This document shows, piece by piece, positions 26,860 to 35,123 of a stretch of DNA of 64,000 nucleotides. This stretch comes from Subtercola sp. PAMC28395 (lineage in GTDB: Bacteria > Actinomycetota > Actinomycetes > Actinomycetales > Microbacteriaceae), in contig NZ_CP076547.1 in NCBI RefSeq assembly GCF_018889995.1, positions 2,418,001 through 2,482,000 on the forward strand. Reading direction: 5' to 3'. The position numbers and the translations under genes are program-made. Below the pieces are notes generated by a model. The model did no database searches. It was given only the letters and a program-made list of their open reading frames with translations, and was not told where the DNA came from. Numbering within the stretch: position 1 is the first letter of the stretch; each line of letters opens with the position of its first letter.

Positions 26860-28026
26860 CTAACTCGTCTCAGCGCCGGAACGCGAGCGGGCCACGATCG
26901 ACGATGCGGTGAAGTTGATGACCAGGGTGATGAGAAAGAGCACGAGGCCTGCGGCCATGAGGGCGGAGAGCCCGAACTGGGTTGCCTCTCCGTAGCGCAG
27001 AGCGATCAGGGCCGAGACCGAGTTGGTGCCGGTCTTCAGCACCTGCCAGTTGATCGAGAAGATCGGCGAGATGATGAGATACACCGCGATGGTCTCGCCG
27101 AGGGCGCGGCCGAGGCCGAGCATGACTCCCCCGATCATCCCGCCCCGCCCGAACGGGATGACGACCGTGCGGATCATGCCCCAGCGGGTGGAGCCCAGGG
27201 CGAAGGCTGCTTCGCGCTCGCCGATGGGGGCTTGCGAGAAGGCCTCGCGCATGACCGAGGTCTGGGTGGGCACGACCATGAGGCCGACCACGATGCCGGC
27301 GATGAAGGCCGAGGAGGTGAAGGCGCTCGCCTCGGTGAGGGTCTGGCCGCTGGAGGGGTCGGTCACGGCGAAGACGGGGATCCAGGCGAAGTAGGTCGAG
27401 ATCCACTTCGATACCGGGATGACCGCCGACTGGAGGAAGAACAGACCCCAGAGGCCGAAGACCACGCTCGGCACGGCGGCCATGAGGTCGACCAGAGAGA
27501 CCAGAAAGGAGCGGAGGCCGCCGCGCACGACCTCGGAGAGCAGCAGGGCGGTGCCGACGGCCAGGGGTACACCGACGCACATCGCGATGATGGCGATGGT
27601 GAACGTGCCGAAGATCACGGCGGCGATGCCGAACTGGTGGGTGTCGGGCGACCACTGCTGTTCGAACAGAAAGTTGATGCCCTGCACCTGGAGGGCGTCG
27701 CTGGCGCGCAGGGTGAGAAAGAGGCCGACGGCAAGCATGATGCCGACCGTGGTTGCGCCGGCGGTGAACGAGACGCCCTTGAAAACGGAGTCCGAGCGGG
27801 AGGGGCGCGACTTCAGCGACCGCTTGTGAACGCCGACCATGTTGATCGGGTCGGGGTTCACATGGGTGGGCGCGTCGTCGGAATCAGGTGGCAGCGGCGG
27901 TCGCAGTACTGACGGGTCGGGGCCGACCTCGTCGGCGATCACCCGCGCAACGGGGGTCTTCACGCTGGTCTTGTCGGTGAGCATGCTGTGCACGTCTGTC
28001 AACGAGTCGAACTTCTTTTCAGACAC
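26860..28026 (-). CDS. pstC: Phosphate ABC transporter permease PstC
   Basis: Second channel subunit of the importer. 388 residues with an approximately 85-residue polar N-terminal extension, then helices beginning AGATTVGIMLAVGLFLTL. PstC motifs are VDLMAAVPSVVFGLWGLFFL, EAAFALGSTRWGMIRTVVIPFG and LGLGRALGETIAVYLI. GTG start at 28026 with a strong GGAGG 6 nt upstream. First gene of pstC-pstA-pstS. It is preceded by a row of 11-bp PHO-box-like units. Confidence 0.96.
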   Translation of the reverse strand: MSEKKFDSLTDVHSMLTDKTSVKTPVARVIADEVGPDPSVLRPPLPPDSDDAPTHVNPDPINMVGVHKRSLKSRPSRSDSVFKGVSFTAGATTVGIMLAVGLFLTLRASDALQVQGINFLFEQQWSPDTHQFGIAAVIFGTFTIAIIAMCVGVPLAVGTALLLSEVVRGGLRSFLVSLVDLMAAVPSVVFGLWGLFFLQSAVIPVSKWISTYFAWIPVFAVTDPSSGQTLTEASAFTSSAFIAGIVVGLMVVPTQTSVMREAFSQAPIGEREAAFALGSTRWGMIRTVVIPFGRGGMIGGVMLGLGRALGETIAVYLIISPIFSINWQVLKTGTNSVSALIALRYGEATQFGLSALMAAGLVLFLITLVINFTASSIVARSRSGAETS

Positions 28027-28087
28027 AGTGCACCTCCTCGTGGCATGCCTCGGGCAGGCTCCGCACCACAGGCCTGATAATCACCGG

Positions 28088-28131
28088 GCAAAGTAAACGC
28101 CCGGGGCCGGGAGGGTGAAGGAGGCATAAAC
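28088..28131 (-). promoter_or_regulatory. PHO-box-like array before pstC
   Basis: On the minus strand four consecutive 11-bp units begin GTTTATGCCTC (28131-28121) and CTTCACCCTCC (28120-28110). The third is degenerate, and the fourth is GTTTACTTTGC (28098-28088). Each good unit resembles the GTTCACC-type half site. The spacing is exactly in register, though the match to consensus is weaker than at 18679-18700. Confidence 0.55.
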
Positions 28132-28173
28132 GCGGCATGATCAGAAATCGGTCGGCACCCCCCAGTGAGAGGG

Positions 28174-30111
28174 TCATGCGTGCGGGGTGACTGACGGTGT
28201 CGGCGTGACCGTCTGGCTCGGCGTCGGGGCGGTTGTGGCAGGCGCCGTGGCGACGATCATGGTGACCGAGCTGCCGAGCCGCAGCGACGAGGTTTCGGCC
28301 GGTTGGGTTCCAGTCACCGTGCCGGGCACCGCTGAACCGGTCACCTGCGTCTGCACCACCACTGCGAAACCCGCCGACTGGATGCTCGCGATCGCGTCGC
28401 TCTGACCGAGCCCGGTCACGATCGGCACGGCGTTCGAGCCAGAGGCGACCACGACGTCGACCGCGCTGCCCGGCTCGACGCTCGTGCCCGCGGTGCGCGA
28501 AACGGAGAGTACGGTGTCGCCGGGCCGGTTGGAATCCTGCGAAGTGATACTCCCGAGGGTCAGGCCGGCAGCTGTGAGCGCCGCTCTCGCATCGGCGAGA
28601 CTGAGCAAAAGCAGAGCGGGCGCGGCGACCTGCGCGGGGGTCGTGCTCGCGGCCGCGGTGACCACCGGCGTCTGGCTCGGCTCGGCGCTGGCGGTCGCAG
28701 ACGGCGTTGCCGCATGACTTGCCGGGTTCGCCGAACCCGGCCCTGCTGCTGTCGACGAGCTCGGGTTCGACGTTGTGGCGAGCACCCAGGCCACGGCGAT
28801 GACGGTCAGGGTGAGGATGATGCCGGCCCAGACGGCTCCCCCGCCCCGCTGGCGCCGGCCGGCGTAGACCGTCGGTGAGGCCGACGCCGCAGTGAGTTGG
28901 GTCGGCGTGAGCGCGGCGGCGGTCAGACTGGGCTCGGAGGCAGTGGACCGAGACTGCCCGGTGAACACGGGGCCGGATGCGGTCGGCTGGCGTGCAGCGG
29001 CCGTTTGCGCCGTACCGGGTGGGCCCGCGGGGCGGCGGGGTGCGAGCGGGGGTGAGGCGATCATCCGTGTCGTGGTGCCGGACGGCGGCAGCATGACCGT
29101 TCGCTGCGAATTCGGCCCGGTGTTTCGAACTTCGAGGAGCACAACGGCCTCACGCATGGCGGCGGCAGAGGGGTAGCGGCCGGCCGGGTCTTTGAGCAGC
29201 GCTTTGACGACCAGTCGGTCGATGGCACGGGGAATGCCGGAGTACAGCACGGACGGCACCGGCGGTGGCGAGTTCACGTGGGCGCGCATGACGGCCGACG
29301 TCGAGTCGCGCACGAACGGTGGGCGCCCGGTGAGCGCGAAATGAAGCACTGCGCCGACCTGGTAGATGTCGCCGCGTTCGTCGACCGCCTCGCCGAGAGC
29401 CTGTTCCGGCGACATGTAGTTGGCGCTGCCAAGCACCCCGAGAGCACCTAGCGGCGAGGTGTTCAGCTCGGTGGGTGGTTCTTCGTTGCCCGATGCTTCG
29501 ACACTCGGGTCGCTGGGGCCCGGGCGAGTGCTCCGAAGAATGTCAGCGCCGAGAACGGGGCGCCCGGCCGCATCGGCGAGGCCGAAGTCGACCAACCGCA
29601 CCGCCTCGGGGGTGAGAACGTTGTGCGCACCGGGTTCGACCATGATGTTGGCCGGCGACACGTCGCGGTGCATGAGCCCGACTGTGTGGGCCGCCTCCAG
29701 TGCGCGCAGTACGCCATCGGCAAGCGCCAGGCTGCTCGAGACGCTCAGCGGGCCGTTCAGTTCGACGAACTCGGCCAGCGTGATTCCCGGTGCGCGCTCC
29801 AGGGCGATCCACGCGAGCGGCTCGCCCTCGGGGTCGTGCACGCCGACGCCCAGAACGGCGACGATGTTCGGGTGCCGCAGATTCTCGGCCGCCCGTGCCT
29901 CGGTGAAGAACGCGTCGCGGGCTTCGGGCGAGCGCGAAAGGTGCGGGTGCAGGATCTTCAGCGCGACGTGGGTTTCGGCCGGCTCAGCTGCGGTGGCAGA
30001 ATCCGCAGCAGTGACGTCGACAGCGTCGAAGACCGATGCCGAGCCGCCGCTTCCCAGCAGGTCGCCGAGCCTGAAGCGCCCGGAGATGAGTCCTTCTGTT
30101 GCGTGCTGCAC
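28174..30111 (-). CDS. PASTA-domain serine/threonine protein kinase
   Basis: Membrane Ser/Thr kinase of the PknB type. 645 residues: kinase domain about 13-330 with glycine loop GSGGSASVF, Lys52 in VALKIL, catalytic HRD-VSPANI (Asp150) and DFG (175-177). A Pro/Thr-rich juxtamembrane region is followed by a membrane helix near 427-445 and two extracellular PASTA-like repeats (about 500-565 and 566-632; PGDTVLSVSRTAGTSVEPGS). The activation segment has a roughly 45-residue insertion before GSANYMSPEQ. The second residue after HRD is Ser where most kinases have Lys, a variant seen in some actinobacterial kinases. GTG start 3 nt after the upstream stop. PASTA repeats usually bind peptidoglycan or muropeptides. 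Confidence 0.92.
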   Translation of the reverse strand: MQHATEGLISGRFRLGDLLGSGGSASVFDAVDVTAADSATAAEPAETHVALKILHPHLSRSPEARDAFFTEARAAENLRHPNIVAVLGVGVHDPEGEPLAWIALERAPGITLAEFVELNGPLSVSSSLALADGVLRALEAAHTVGLMHRDVSPANIMVEPGAHNVLTPEAVRLVDFGLADAAGRPVLGADILRSTRPGPSDPSVEASGNEEPPTELNTSPLGALGVLGSANYMSPEQALGEAVDERGDIYQVGAVLHFALTGRPPFVRDSTSAVMRAHVNSPPPVPSVLYSGIPRAIDRLVVKALLKDPAGRYPSAAAMREAVVLLEVRNTGPNSQRTVMLPPSGTTTRMIASPPLAPRRPAGPPGTAQTAAARQPTASGPVFTGQSRSTASEPSLTAAALTPTQLTAASASPTVYAGRRQRGGGAVWAGIILTLTVIAVAWVLATTSNPSSSTAAGPGSANPASHAATPSATASAEPSQTPVVTAAASTTPAQVAAPALLLLSLADARAALTAAGLTLGSITSQDSNRPGDTVLSVSRTAGTSVEPGSAVDVVVASGSNAVPIVTGLGQSDAIASIQSAGFAVVVQTQVTGSAVPGTVTGTQPAETSSLRLGSSVTMIVATAPATTAPTPSQTVTPTPSVTPHA

Positions 30112-30114
30112 GAG

Positions 30115-30999
30115 TCACCCGACCTCGGCGGCATACAGATTCGCCGTCGCTGCGACGGAGTCCACGTACGACTCGACATGGTTGTAGGCGAAGACGGATG
30201 CCCGCCAGCCCGCTGCCGTCGACAGATCCCCGTAGCTGCAGAGGTAGCGCCCGGCGGTCAACGCCGCATCGTCGATCTGCTGGGGGTCGGCCACACCGTC
30301 GGAGTTGCCGTCAGAACCCCACTGGGCCCAGGTCGAGGGGATGAACTGCAACGGCCCCGCTGCTCGTGCCCACTGGGCTGACGTGCTGCCCGCGTTACCC
30401 GTCGTGCCCGTCGGTGCGGCGGCGATCGCGTCGTAGCTCGTGCCGTCGAGCGAGGGGCCGAAGATTCCGGGTGTGTCAACGCCGTTGTCTTGTATGAGCG
30501 AACCGGCATGTGTTCCGTGCCCCGACTCGATATTGCCGAGAGCGGCGAGAGTGCTCCATCCCAGATGACACGAGGGTTGTTCGGCCTGCAGAGCGATGGT
30601 CGCGCCGGCATAGCCGAGCACTGCGCGATACGGGATGCCCGTGGCCGATGCCGCGCGCTGCGCCCAAGCACGGTCGACCCTGCGAGAATTGCCGGTGTTG
30701 CTCGATGTAGTGGTCCCCGTTGCGCCTGCAGTGGTACCCGCGAGTCCGGGGCCGGCCGTCGTGGTCGACGCGTCAGAGGTACCCGATGCCGACGACGTCG
30801 GTGACGAGGGCTCGGTGAGCGTAGATGGTGACGGGTCGACGGGGGTGACAACATCCGGTGCCAGGGCTGCCAGGTCGGTCTGCCCGGGCACCCCGAGTGC
30901 GGCGTGGGCGGCTTGGCCGGGAGCTGTGACGGCACTGTAGGCCAGCCACCCGCCCAGGGCGAGCAGGGCGGTGACGAGAAGGGTGATGCTGGTTCTCAT
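30115..30999 (-). CDS. Lytic transglycosylase (SLT/MltB-like), secreted
   Basis: Predicted peptidoglycan-cleaving enzyme. 294 residues: N-terminal signal or anchor (MRTSITLLVTALLALGGWLA), a Ser/Thr/Pro-rich spacer to about 105, and a lysozyme-like domain. The domain contains the catalytic-Glu motif LAALGNIESGHGTH, GPLQFIPSTWAQWGSDGNSDG and the closing segment ASVFAYNHVESYVDSV. It sits between a hypothetical gene (13-bp gap) and the PASTA kinase (3-bp gap), clearly one operon. A link between muropeptide release and kinase sensing is inferred from this arrangement. Confidence 0.9.
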   Translation of the reverse strand: MRTSITLLVTALLALGGWLAYSAVTAPGQAAHAALGVPGQTDLAALAPDVVTPVDPSPSTLTEPSSPTSSASGTSDASTTTAGPGLAGTTAGATGTTTSSNTGNSRRVDRAWAQRAASATGIPYRAVLGYAGATIALQAEQPSCHLGWSTLAALGNIESGHGTHAGSLIQDNGVDTPGIFGPSLDGTSYDAIAAAPTGTTGNAGSTSAQWARAAGPLQFIPSTWAQWGSDGNSDGVADPQQIDDAALTAGRYLCSYGDLSTAAGWRASVFAYNHVESYVDSVAATANLYAAEVG

Positions 31000-31012
31000 G
31001 GTCAGTGCCCGG

Positions 31013-31594
31013 CTACCACGCGGCAGCTCGCGATGGCGTGGAGGTGAGGGGCCGGTTGCGCTGGCCGGGCGTGGCCGTACGCCGGGGGTCGTCTGTCACC
31101 GTCGCACTGCGCAGGGCGGCGAGCGTGGTCACGGCAGCTTCGAGGCTCGAGGCACTTGCTCCGTACCACCGGGCGCAGGTCATCACGGCTGACGAGTCAA
31201 TGGTTGCGAACCACCCGTGGGTGCCTGCCGTCGGGCCATTCACGATGGTGATCTGCATGTCGTCGACCGATTGCTGCAGGTAGAGCACGTGCCCGCGAGC
31301 GGCGACGAACGAGGTATAGAGGTACGAGCTGCGCGCGACCTCGCGGTTGTTCGACGCGAGCAGGCGCCAGATGCCCGACTGGCTCGGTGCGGCTGTACTT
31401 GGCGTGCGTGTGGCCGGCGGTTCGCTGAGAGTCAATTGCGCCCTTGTCGGCTCCGCGATGTTCTGGGCTGCGGTGTTCGTCGCTGTGGTCTTCTCGCCGA
31501 CCTTCACCTGCTGGCGGAAAGCCGACCACGCGCGGATCATCGGCTCGGAATTCGTGCGGAACGCCGAGAAGACGATGCACGGGCTGGCTGACAC
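31013..31594 (-). CDS. Hypothetical protein, first gene of the kinase operon
   Basis: Not recognised with confidence. 193 residues without signal peptide or membrane helix. The central part (IWRLLASNNREVARSSYLY, then SFVAARGHVLYLQQ) loosely resembles the DUF1508/YegP fold. It is followed by GPTAGTHGWFATID and CARWYGASASSLEAAVTTL. The GTG start has GAGG 5 nt upstream. It lies directly before the transglycosylase and kinase genes and is divergent from the CDF transporter. Confidence 0.7.
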   Translation of the reverse strand: MSASPCIVFSAFRTNSEPMIRAWSAFRQQVKVGEKTTATNTAAQNIAEPTRAQLTLSEPPATRTPSTAAPSQSGIWRLLASNNREVARSSYLYTSFVAARGHVLYLQQSVDDMQITIVNGPTAGTHGWFATIDSSAVMTCARWYGASASSLEAAVTTLAALRSATVTDDPRRTATPGQRNRPLTSTPSRAAAW

Positions 31595-31621
31595 GGGATC
31601 CTCGGGTTCACTCAGTCTGAC

Positions 31622-31657
31622 GAGCTCAGTCGGGCTGAAGAGCTCAGTCAGGCTGAG
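31622..31657. repeat. 18-bp tandem duplication
   Basis: GAGCTCAGTCGGGCTGAA (31622-31639) is followed directly by a copy with two changes (31640-31657). A partial third unit (CTCAGTCTGA) precedes it. It lies in the 226-bp gap between the divergent hypothetical and CDF genes, where no other element was recognised. Confidence 0.75.
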
Positions 31658-31820
31658 AACGCGATGCGTTCAGCCAGTACCTTGGCGGGTGTGAGTGGCT
31701 TTTCGCCCTCACCGAAGTGAAGAAGACGTGTACGCCAGGTGTCCAGCTGACTCACTGTCGGTTCATAAGTGCCCTCCGAGGGTGCGTGTTGTGGTTGCCA
31801 TCGGGAAGCAGAATGGAGTC

Positions 31821-32423
31821 ATGACCCCATCACCGCCTGACGATGCCGTGGTTCTCCTCAGGCGCGGACGACTGCTTGAATGGGCGACGCTCGGCTGGAA
31901 CGTGGTGGGCGTCGTCGTGCTCGCGATTCTCGCGGTGTCGGCCTCGTCGGTTGCGCTGGTGGGTTTCGGCCTCGACAGTCTCATCGAGATCGGTGTGAGC
32001 ACGGTGGTGTTGTGGGAGCTCTCTGGTACCGGCGAAGCACGCCAGAGACGTGCGCTCCGGATGATCGGCATCGCTTTCATCGCGCTCGCCGCGTACCTCG
32101 CGGTGCAGTCGACACTCGCGCTGGCCACCGGTCATCACGCCTCTCCCAGCGCGGCGGGAATAGTGTGGACAGCGGTCACTGCCCTCGTCATGTTCGCGCT
32201 CGCGGCAGGTAAACGCCGCACCGGCCGTGAGCTCGGCAACCCCGTGCTGGTCACCGAGGGTCGGGTGACGTTCATCGACGGAATGCTCGCCGTCGCCGTG
32301 CTTCTCGGACTCGCCCTCAACTCACTGGCCGGCTGGTGGTGGGCCGACCCGATTGCCGGTTACGTCATCGTCTATTACGCCGCCCGCGAGGCGGTACACA
32401 TCTTCCGGCCAGAGGCTGACTGA
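31821..32423 (+). CDS. Short cation-diffusion-facilitator family transporter
   Basis: Predicted metal/proton antiporter of the CDF superfamily. About 200 residues with helices LGWNVVGVVVLAILAVSA, a conserved GFGLDSLIE, MIGIAFIALAAYLAV, WTAVTALVMFALAAG, and the last pair around GMLAVAVLLGLALNS and WADPIAGYVIVYYAA. The cytoplasmic C-terminal domain of classical CDF proteins is missing, as in the short actinobacterial forms. The start is uncertain: the ATG at 31821 has GGAG only 2 nt upstream, and a GTG nine codons earlier has a better-spaced GAGGG. The metal is not predictable. Confidence 0.8.
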   Translation: MTPSPPDDAVVLLRRGRLLEWATLGWNVVGVVVLAILAVSASSVALVGFGLDSLIEIGVSTVVLWELSGTGEARQRRALRMIGIAFIALAAYLAVQSTLALATGHHASPSAAGIVWTAVTALVMFALAAGKRRTGRELGNPVLVTEGRVTFIDGMLAVAVLLGLALNSLAGWWWADPIAGYVIVYYAAREAVHIFRPEAD

Positions 32424-32472
32424 CACCGGCGGATCGGGCCCGTGATACGAGCCTGCGACACGCTGGGGGCAA

Positions 32473-32507
32473 TTGACTTATTCGAACATATATTCGAATA
32501 TTGAAGG
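32473..32507 (+). promoter_or_regulatory. SOS box and promoter of the imuA'-imuB-dnaE2 cassette
   Basis: TCGAAC-ATAT-ATTCGA at 32482-32497 matches the actinobacterial LexA site (TCGAAC-N4-GTTCGA) at all but one base. A -35 (TTGACT, 32473-32478) and a -10-like GAATAT (32496-32501) bracket it. The GTG of imuA' lies about 7 nt after the -10, so transcript and reading frame may start together. Confidence 0.85.
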
Positions 32508-33302
32508 GTGCCTGAACCTGCATTGCTCCTTGACGAAGCCGCCCCCGCGGCGTCAGCGGTGCGCGAACTCCAGGAGCGCATCCGGCAGATGCAGAGCACA
32601 AAACTCGAGACACGCAGCCTGAACACCTCTCCGGCATTCGCCTCCCTGCTGCCGGGCGGTGCCCTCAAGGCGGGGGCTGCGTACTCGGTCGAGGGGTCGC
32701 ACGCATTGCTCATGGCACTGATGACGGGCCCCTCTGCAGCGGGAGCGTGGTGCGGGGTCATCGGCCTGCCCGACTTCGGCGCCGAAGCAGCGAGCCGATC
32801 GGGCATCGACCTCGAGCGGCTGGTTCTGGTGCCGCACCCTGGTGAGCAGTGGCTGGCCGTGGCGTCTGCGGTGATCGACGTGGTGACGGTGGTGGTCACC
32901 GTGACTCCCCCACGCCTCAGCGATTCGGTCGTGGCACGGCTGACCGCGCGCATCCGCCAGCGCGAGGCCACCCTGATCGTGCTGGGGGGCTGGCCGCAGA
33001 GCGAGGCGACCCTCCGCATCACGGCGAGCCAGTGGGGTGGCATCGGGCAGGGCTACGGGCACCTGGCGAGCCGGCAGGTGACGGTGAGTTCTGCCGGCAG
33101 GGCGTTCCGGGGTCAGAACCGCACGGCCAGGCTGTGGCTGCCCGATTCCTCTGAGCAGGTGCGCGTGGCGGAGCAGGTGCGCGTGGCGGAGCAGGGCCGT
33201 GGGGTTGACGGGCGTGTGGCGGAGGGGCGTGGCGTCGGGAACCGTGTGGCCGAAAGCCGGTTGGCTGGCCTGCAACCGGCACGCAGCGAGAGGGCGAGCT
33301 GA
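32508..33302 (+). CDS. imuA: ImuA' mutagenesis accessory protein
   Basis: RecA-like accessory factor of the DnaE2 mutasome, the actinobacterial counterpart of ImuA. 264 residues. The N-terminal segment VRELQERIRQMQSTKLETRS is followed by FASLLPGGALKAGAAYSVEG and a RecA-fold-like strand pattern (WCGVIGLPDFG, LVLVPHPGEQWLAVASA). There is no true Walker A. The last 45 residues are low-complexity (SEQVRVAEQVRVAEQGRG), encoded by an 18-bp tandem repeat at 33153-33188. The GTG start directly follows an SOS box. The stop is 1 nt before the imuB ATG. Confidence 0.88.
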   Translation: MPEPALLLDEAAPAASAVRELQERIRQMQSTKLETRSLNTSPAFASLLPGGALKAGAAYSVEGSHALLMALMTGPSAAGAWCGVIGLPDFGAEAASRSGIDLERLVLVPHPGEQWLAVASAVIDVVTVVVTVTPPRLSDSVVARLTARIRQREATLIVLGGWPQSEATLRITASQWGGIGQGYGHLASRQVTVSSAGRAFRGQNRTARLWLPDSSEQVRVAEQVRVAEQGRGVDGRVAEGRGVGNRVAESRLAGLQPARSERAS

Positions 33303-33303
33303 C

Positions 33304-34971
33304 ATGACAGATGTCACACGCACTCTGGTGATCTGGTTTCCCGACTGGCCTGTTCGGGCACACGCGCGTGCAGAAGAGATCGAGCCGGCACTGCCCATCG
33401 CCCTGGTCGACCGCGGCCTGGTGTTCGCGTGTTCGCCGAGTGCGCGGGGCGAAGGAGTCCGGCGTGGCCAGCGCATCCGTGAGGCCCAGTCGCGATGCCC
33501 CGAACTGCTGGTCTTCGACTACGACCCGGCGCTCGACCATCGCAGTTTCGAGCCGATCGTCTCGGCGATCGAAGAACTGATGCCGGGTGTGCAGCTCATC
33601 AGGCCCGGCGCCTGCGCCCTGCGCTCCCGGGGCCCCGCCCGCTACTACGGCGGCGAAGAAGAGATGGCGAAGGTGCTGTTCACGGCGCTGGCGGCGCTGG
33701 AGATATCCGGGCTGCACGCCTCCGAACAGGCCGAAGAGACGACGTCGGCGCGCATTGCCGTCGCCGACGGCCGGTTCGCTGCCGAACAGGCTGTGCGCAT
33801 GAGGGGGGTGCAGAGCATCCGTATCGTTCCCACGGGCGGTTCACCGGCATTCCTCGCACCCCAGCCCATCGAGACCATCGGCGACCAGGCGCTGGCCACC
33901 CTGTTGCGAAGACTCGGGCTCACGACCCTCGGCGACTTCGCCGCGCTCGACTTTCGTGACGTGCGGGCGCGGTTCGGTGAAACCGGGGTGTATGCCCACA
34001 CGCTCGCCAGCGGCAGAGATGCCCGGCGGGTCGTTCCGCGCCTGCCGCCGCAACTGCGCGACATCGAGCTGGCGTTCGAGCCTCCACTCGAGCTTGTCGA
34101 CCAGGTCACCTTCGCCTTTCGAACCACAGCCGAAAGGTTCGTCGAAGAACTCACACGGGCGCTGCTGGTGTGCACGGGCATCCGGGTCGAGATCCACACC
34201 GACAACGGCGGGGTGCACGAGCGTTCGTGGGGGCACCCGCGGTGGTTCAGTGCTTCTGATGTGCTCGACCGCATTCGCTGGCAGGTGCAGGGCAGAACCG
34301 GCAACGGCAACGGTGCGCTCGGCTCACCGATCACGAAGGTGCGGGTGTTGCCTGAGGGGTTCGACTCGATCGGCAACTACGAGACCGGGCTCTGGGGCAG
34401 CACACCAGACGACCGCGTTCACCACGGGCTCTCACGCGTGCAGAGCCTGCTCGGGCACGGCGGGGTGATGACGGCGGCGATCGGCGGCGGGCGCGGTATC
34501 AGCGAGCGGCAGATCCTGGTGCCGTGGGGCGACCCCCGGCCGAAGGAGCGCGAGCTCGGGGGTAAACCATGGCCGGGCAGCATTCCGCTCCCGGCGCCCT
34601 CCACGGTGTTCGAGAGGCCCCGAAGAGTCAGCGTGCAGGCCGAAGACGGCGGCCCGGTCGGCGTGACCGAGCGCGGTGTGCTGACGGGTGTTCCGGCCCG
34701 GTTCTCCGAAGAGAGCGCCGTTCCTGCACAGGCCCCTGGTGCGCGGGCCCCAGCTGCCCGGGCCTCAGCTGCCCGGGCCTCAGACGAGCATGTGGCCCCT
34801 CGGCTGCCGCAGCTCACGGCGTGGGCCGGCCCCTGGCCGGTGTTCGAACGCTGGTGGGATCACGAGCAGGCCCGGTCGTTCCACCGTTTCCAGGTGGTCG
34901 ACGCAGAGGGAACGGCCTGGCTGCTGGCCCTGCACGAGCACGAATGGTGGGCGGAGGCGCGATATGACTGA
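33304..34971 (+). CDS. imuB: ImuB, catalytically inactive Y-family polymerase homologue
   Basis: Scaffold that links ImuA', DnaE2 and the sliding clamp in SOS mutagenesis. 555 residues. N-terminal Y-family segment LVIWFPDWPVRAHARAEE, then RGEGVRRGQRIREAQSRCP. The palm position that carries the catalytic SIDE motif in active enzymes reads RPGACALRSRGPARYYGGE, so polymerase activity is not expected. A helix-hairpin-helix-like segment (LRRLGLTTLGDFAAL) and little-finger region follow. The Ala/Pro-rich part near residues 475-500 contains a 15-bp tandem repeat (34751-34780). ATG 1 nt after the imuA' stop. Confidence 0.94.
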   Translation: MTDVTRTLVIWFPDWPVRAHARAEEIEPALPIALVDRGLVFACSPSARGEGVRRGQRIREAQSRCPELLVFDYDPALDHRSFEPIVSAIEELMPGVQLIRPGACALRSRGPARYYGGEEEMAKVLFTALAALEISGLHASEQAEETTSARIAVADGRFAAEQAVRMRGVQSIRIVPTGGSPAFLAPQPIETIGDQALATLLRRLGLTTLGDFAALDFRDVRARFGETGVYAHTLASGRDARRVVPRLPPQLRDIELAFEPPLELVDQVTFAFRTTAERFVEELTRALLVCTGIRVEIHTDNGGVHERSWGHPRWFSASDVLDRIRWQVQGRTGNGNGALGSPITKVRVLPEGFDSIGNYETGLWGSTPDDRVHHGLSRVQSLLGHGGVMTAAIGGGRGISERQILVPWGDPRPKERELGGKPWPGSIPLPAPSTVFERPRRVSVQAEDGGPVGVTERGVLTGVPARFSEESAVPAQAPGARAPAARASAARASDEHVAPRLPQLTAWAGPWPVFERWWDHEQARSFHRFQVVDAEGTAWLLALHEHEWWAEARYD

Positions 34972-35119
34972 ACGGCGCGGTGTACCTGAACGGCGCGGTG
35001 TACCTGATGGACAGATCTCCAACATTCACCGTGAGCTTGAAGGTTACAGTTTGCCCACTGAGGCTCAATCCGGAGCCCGGGCTCAGTCTCACCTTCAGGT
35101 CACAGTGAAGGCTGGGTGA
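34964..35119 (+). CDS. Possible 51-residue ORF bridging imuB and dnaE2
   Basis: An open frame starts with ATG inside the imuB stop region and ends 4 nt before the dnaE2 ATG, spanning the whole gap. Its product begins MTERRGVPERRGVPDG, the repeat coming from an 18-bp tandem duplication. There is no homologue known to me. It may simply carry ribosomes from imuB to dnaE2 (coupled translation) rather than make a functional peptide. Confidence 0.25.
   Translation: MTERRGVPERRGVPDGQISNIHRELEGYSLPTEAQSGARAQSHLQVTVKAG
34969..35004 (+). repeat. 18-bp tandem duplication over the imuB stop
   Basis: TGAACGGCGCGGTGTACC occurs twice without a gap (34969-34986 and 34987-35004). The first three bases are the imuB stop codon. 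Confidence 0.85.
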
Positions 35120-35123
35120 GCTG

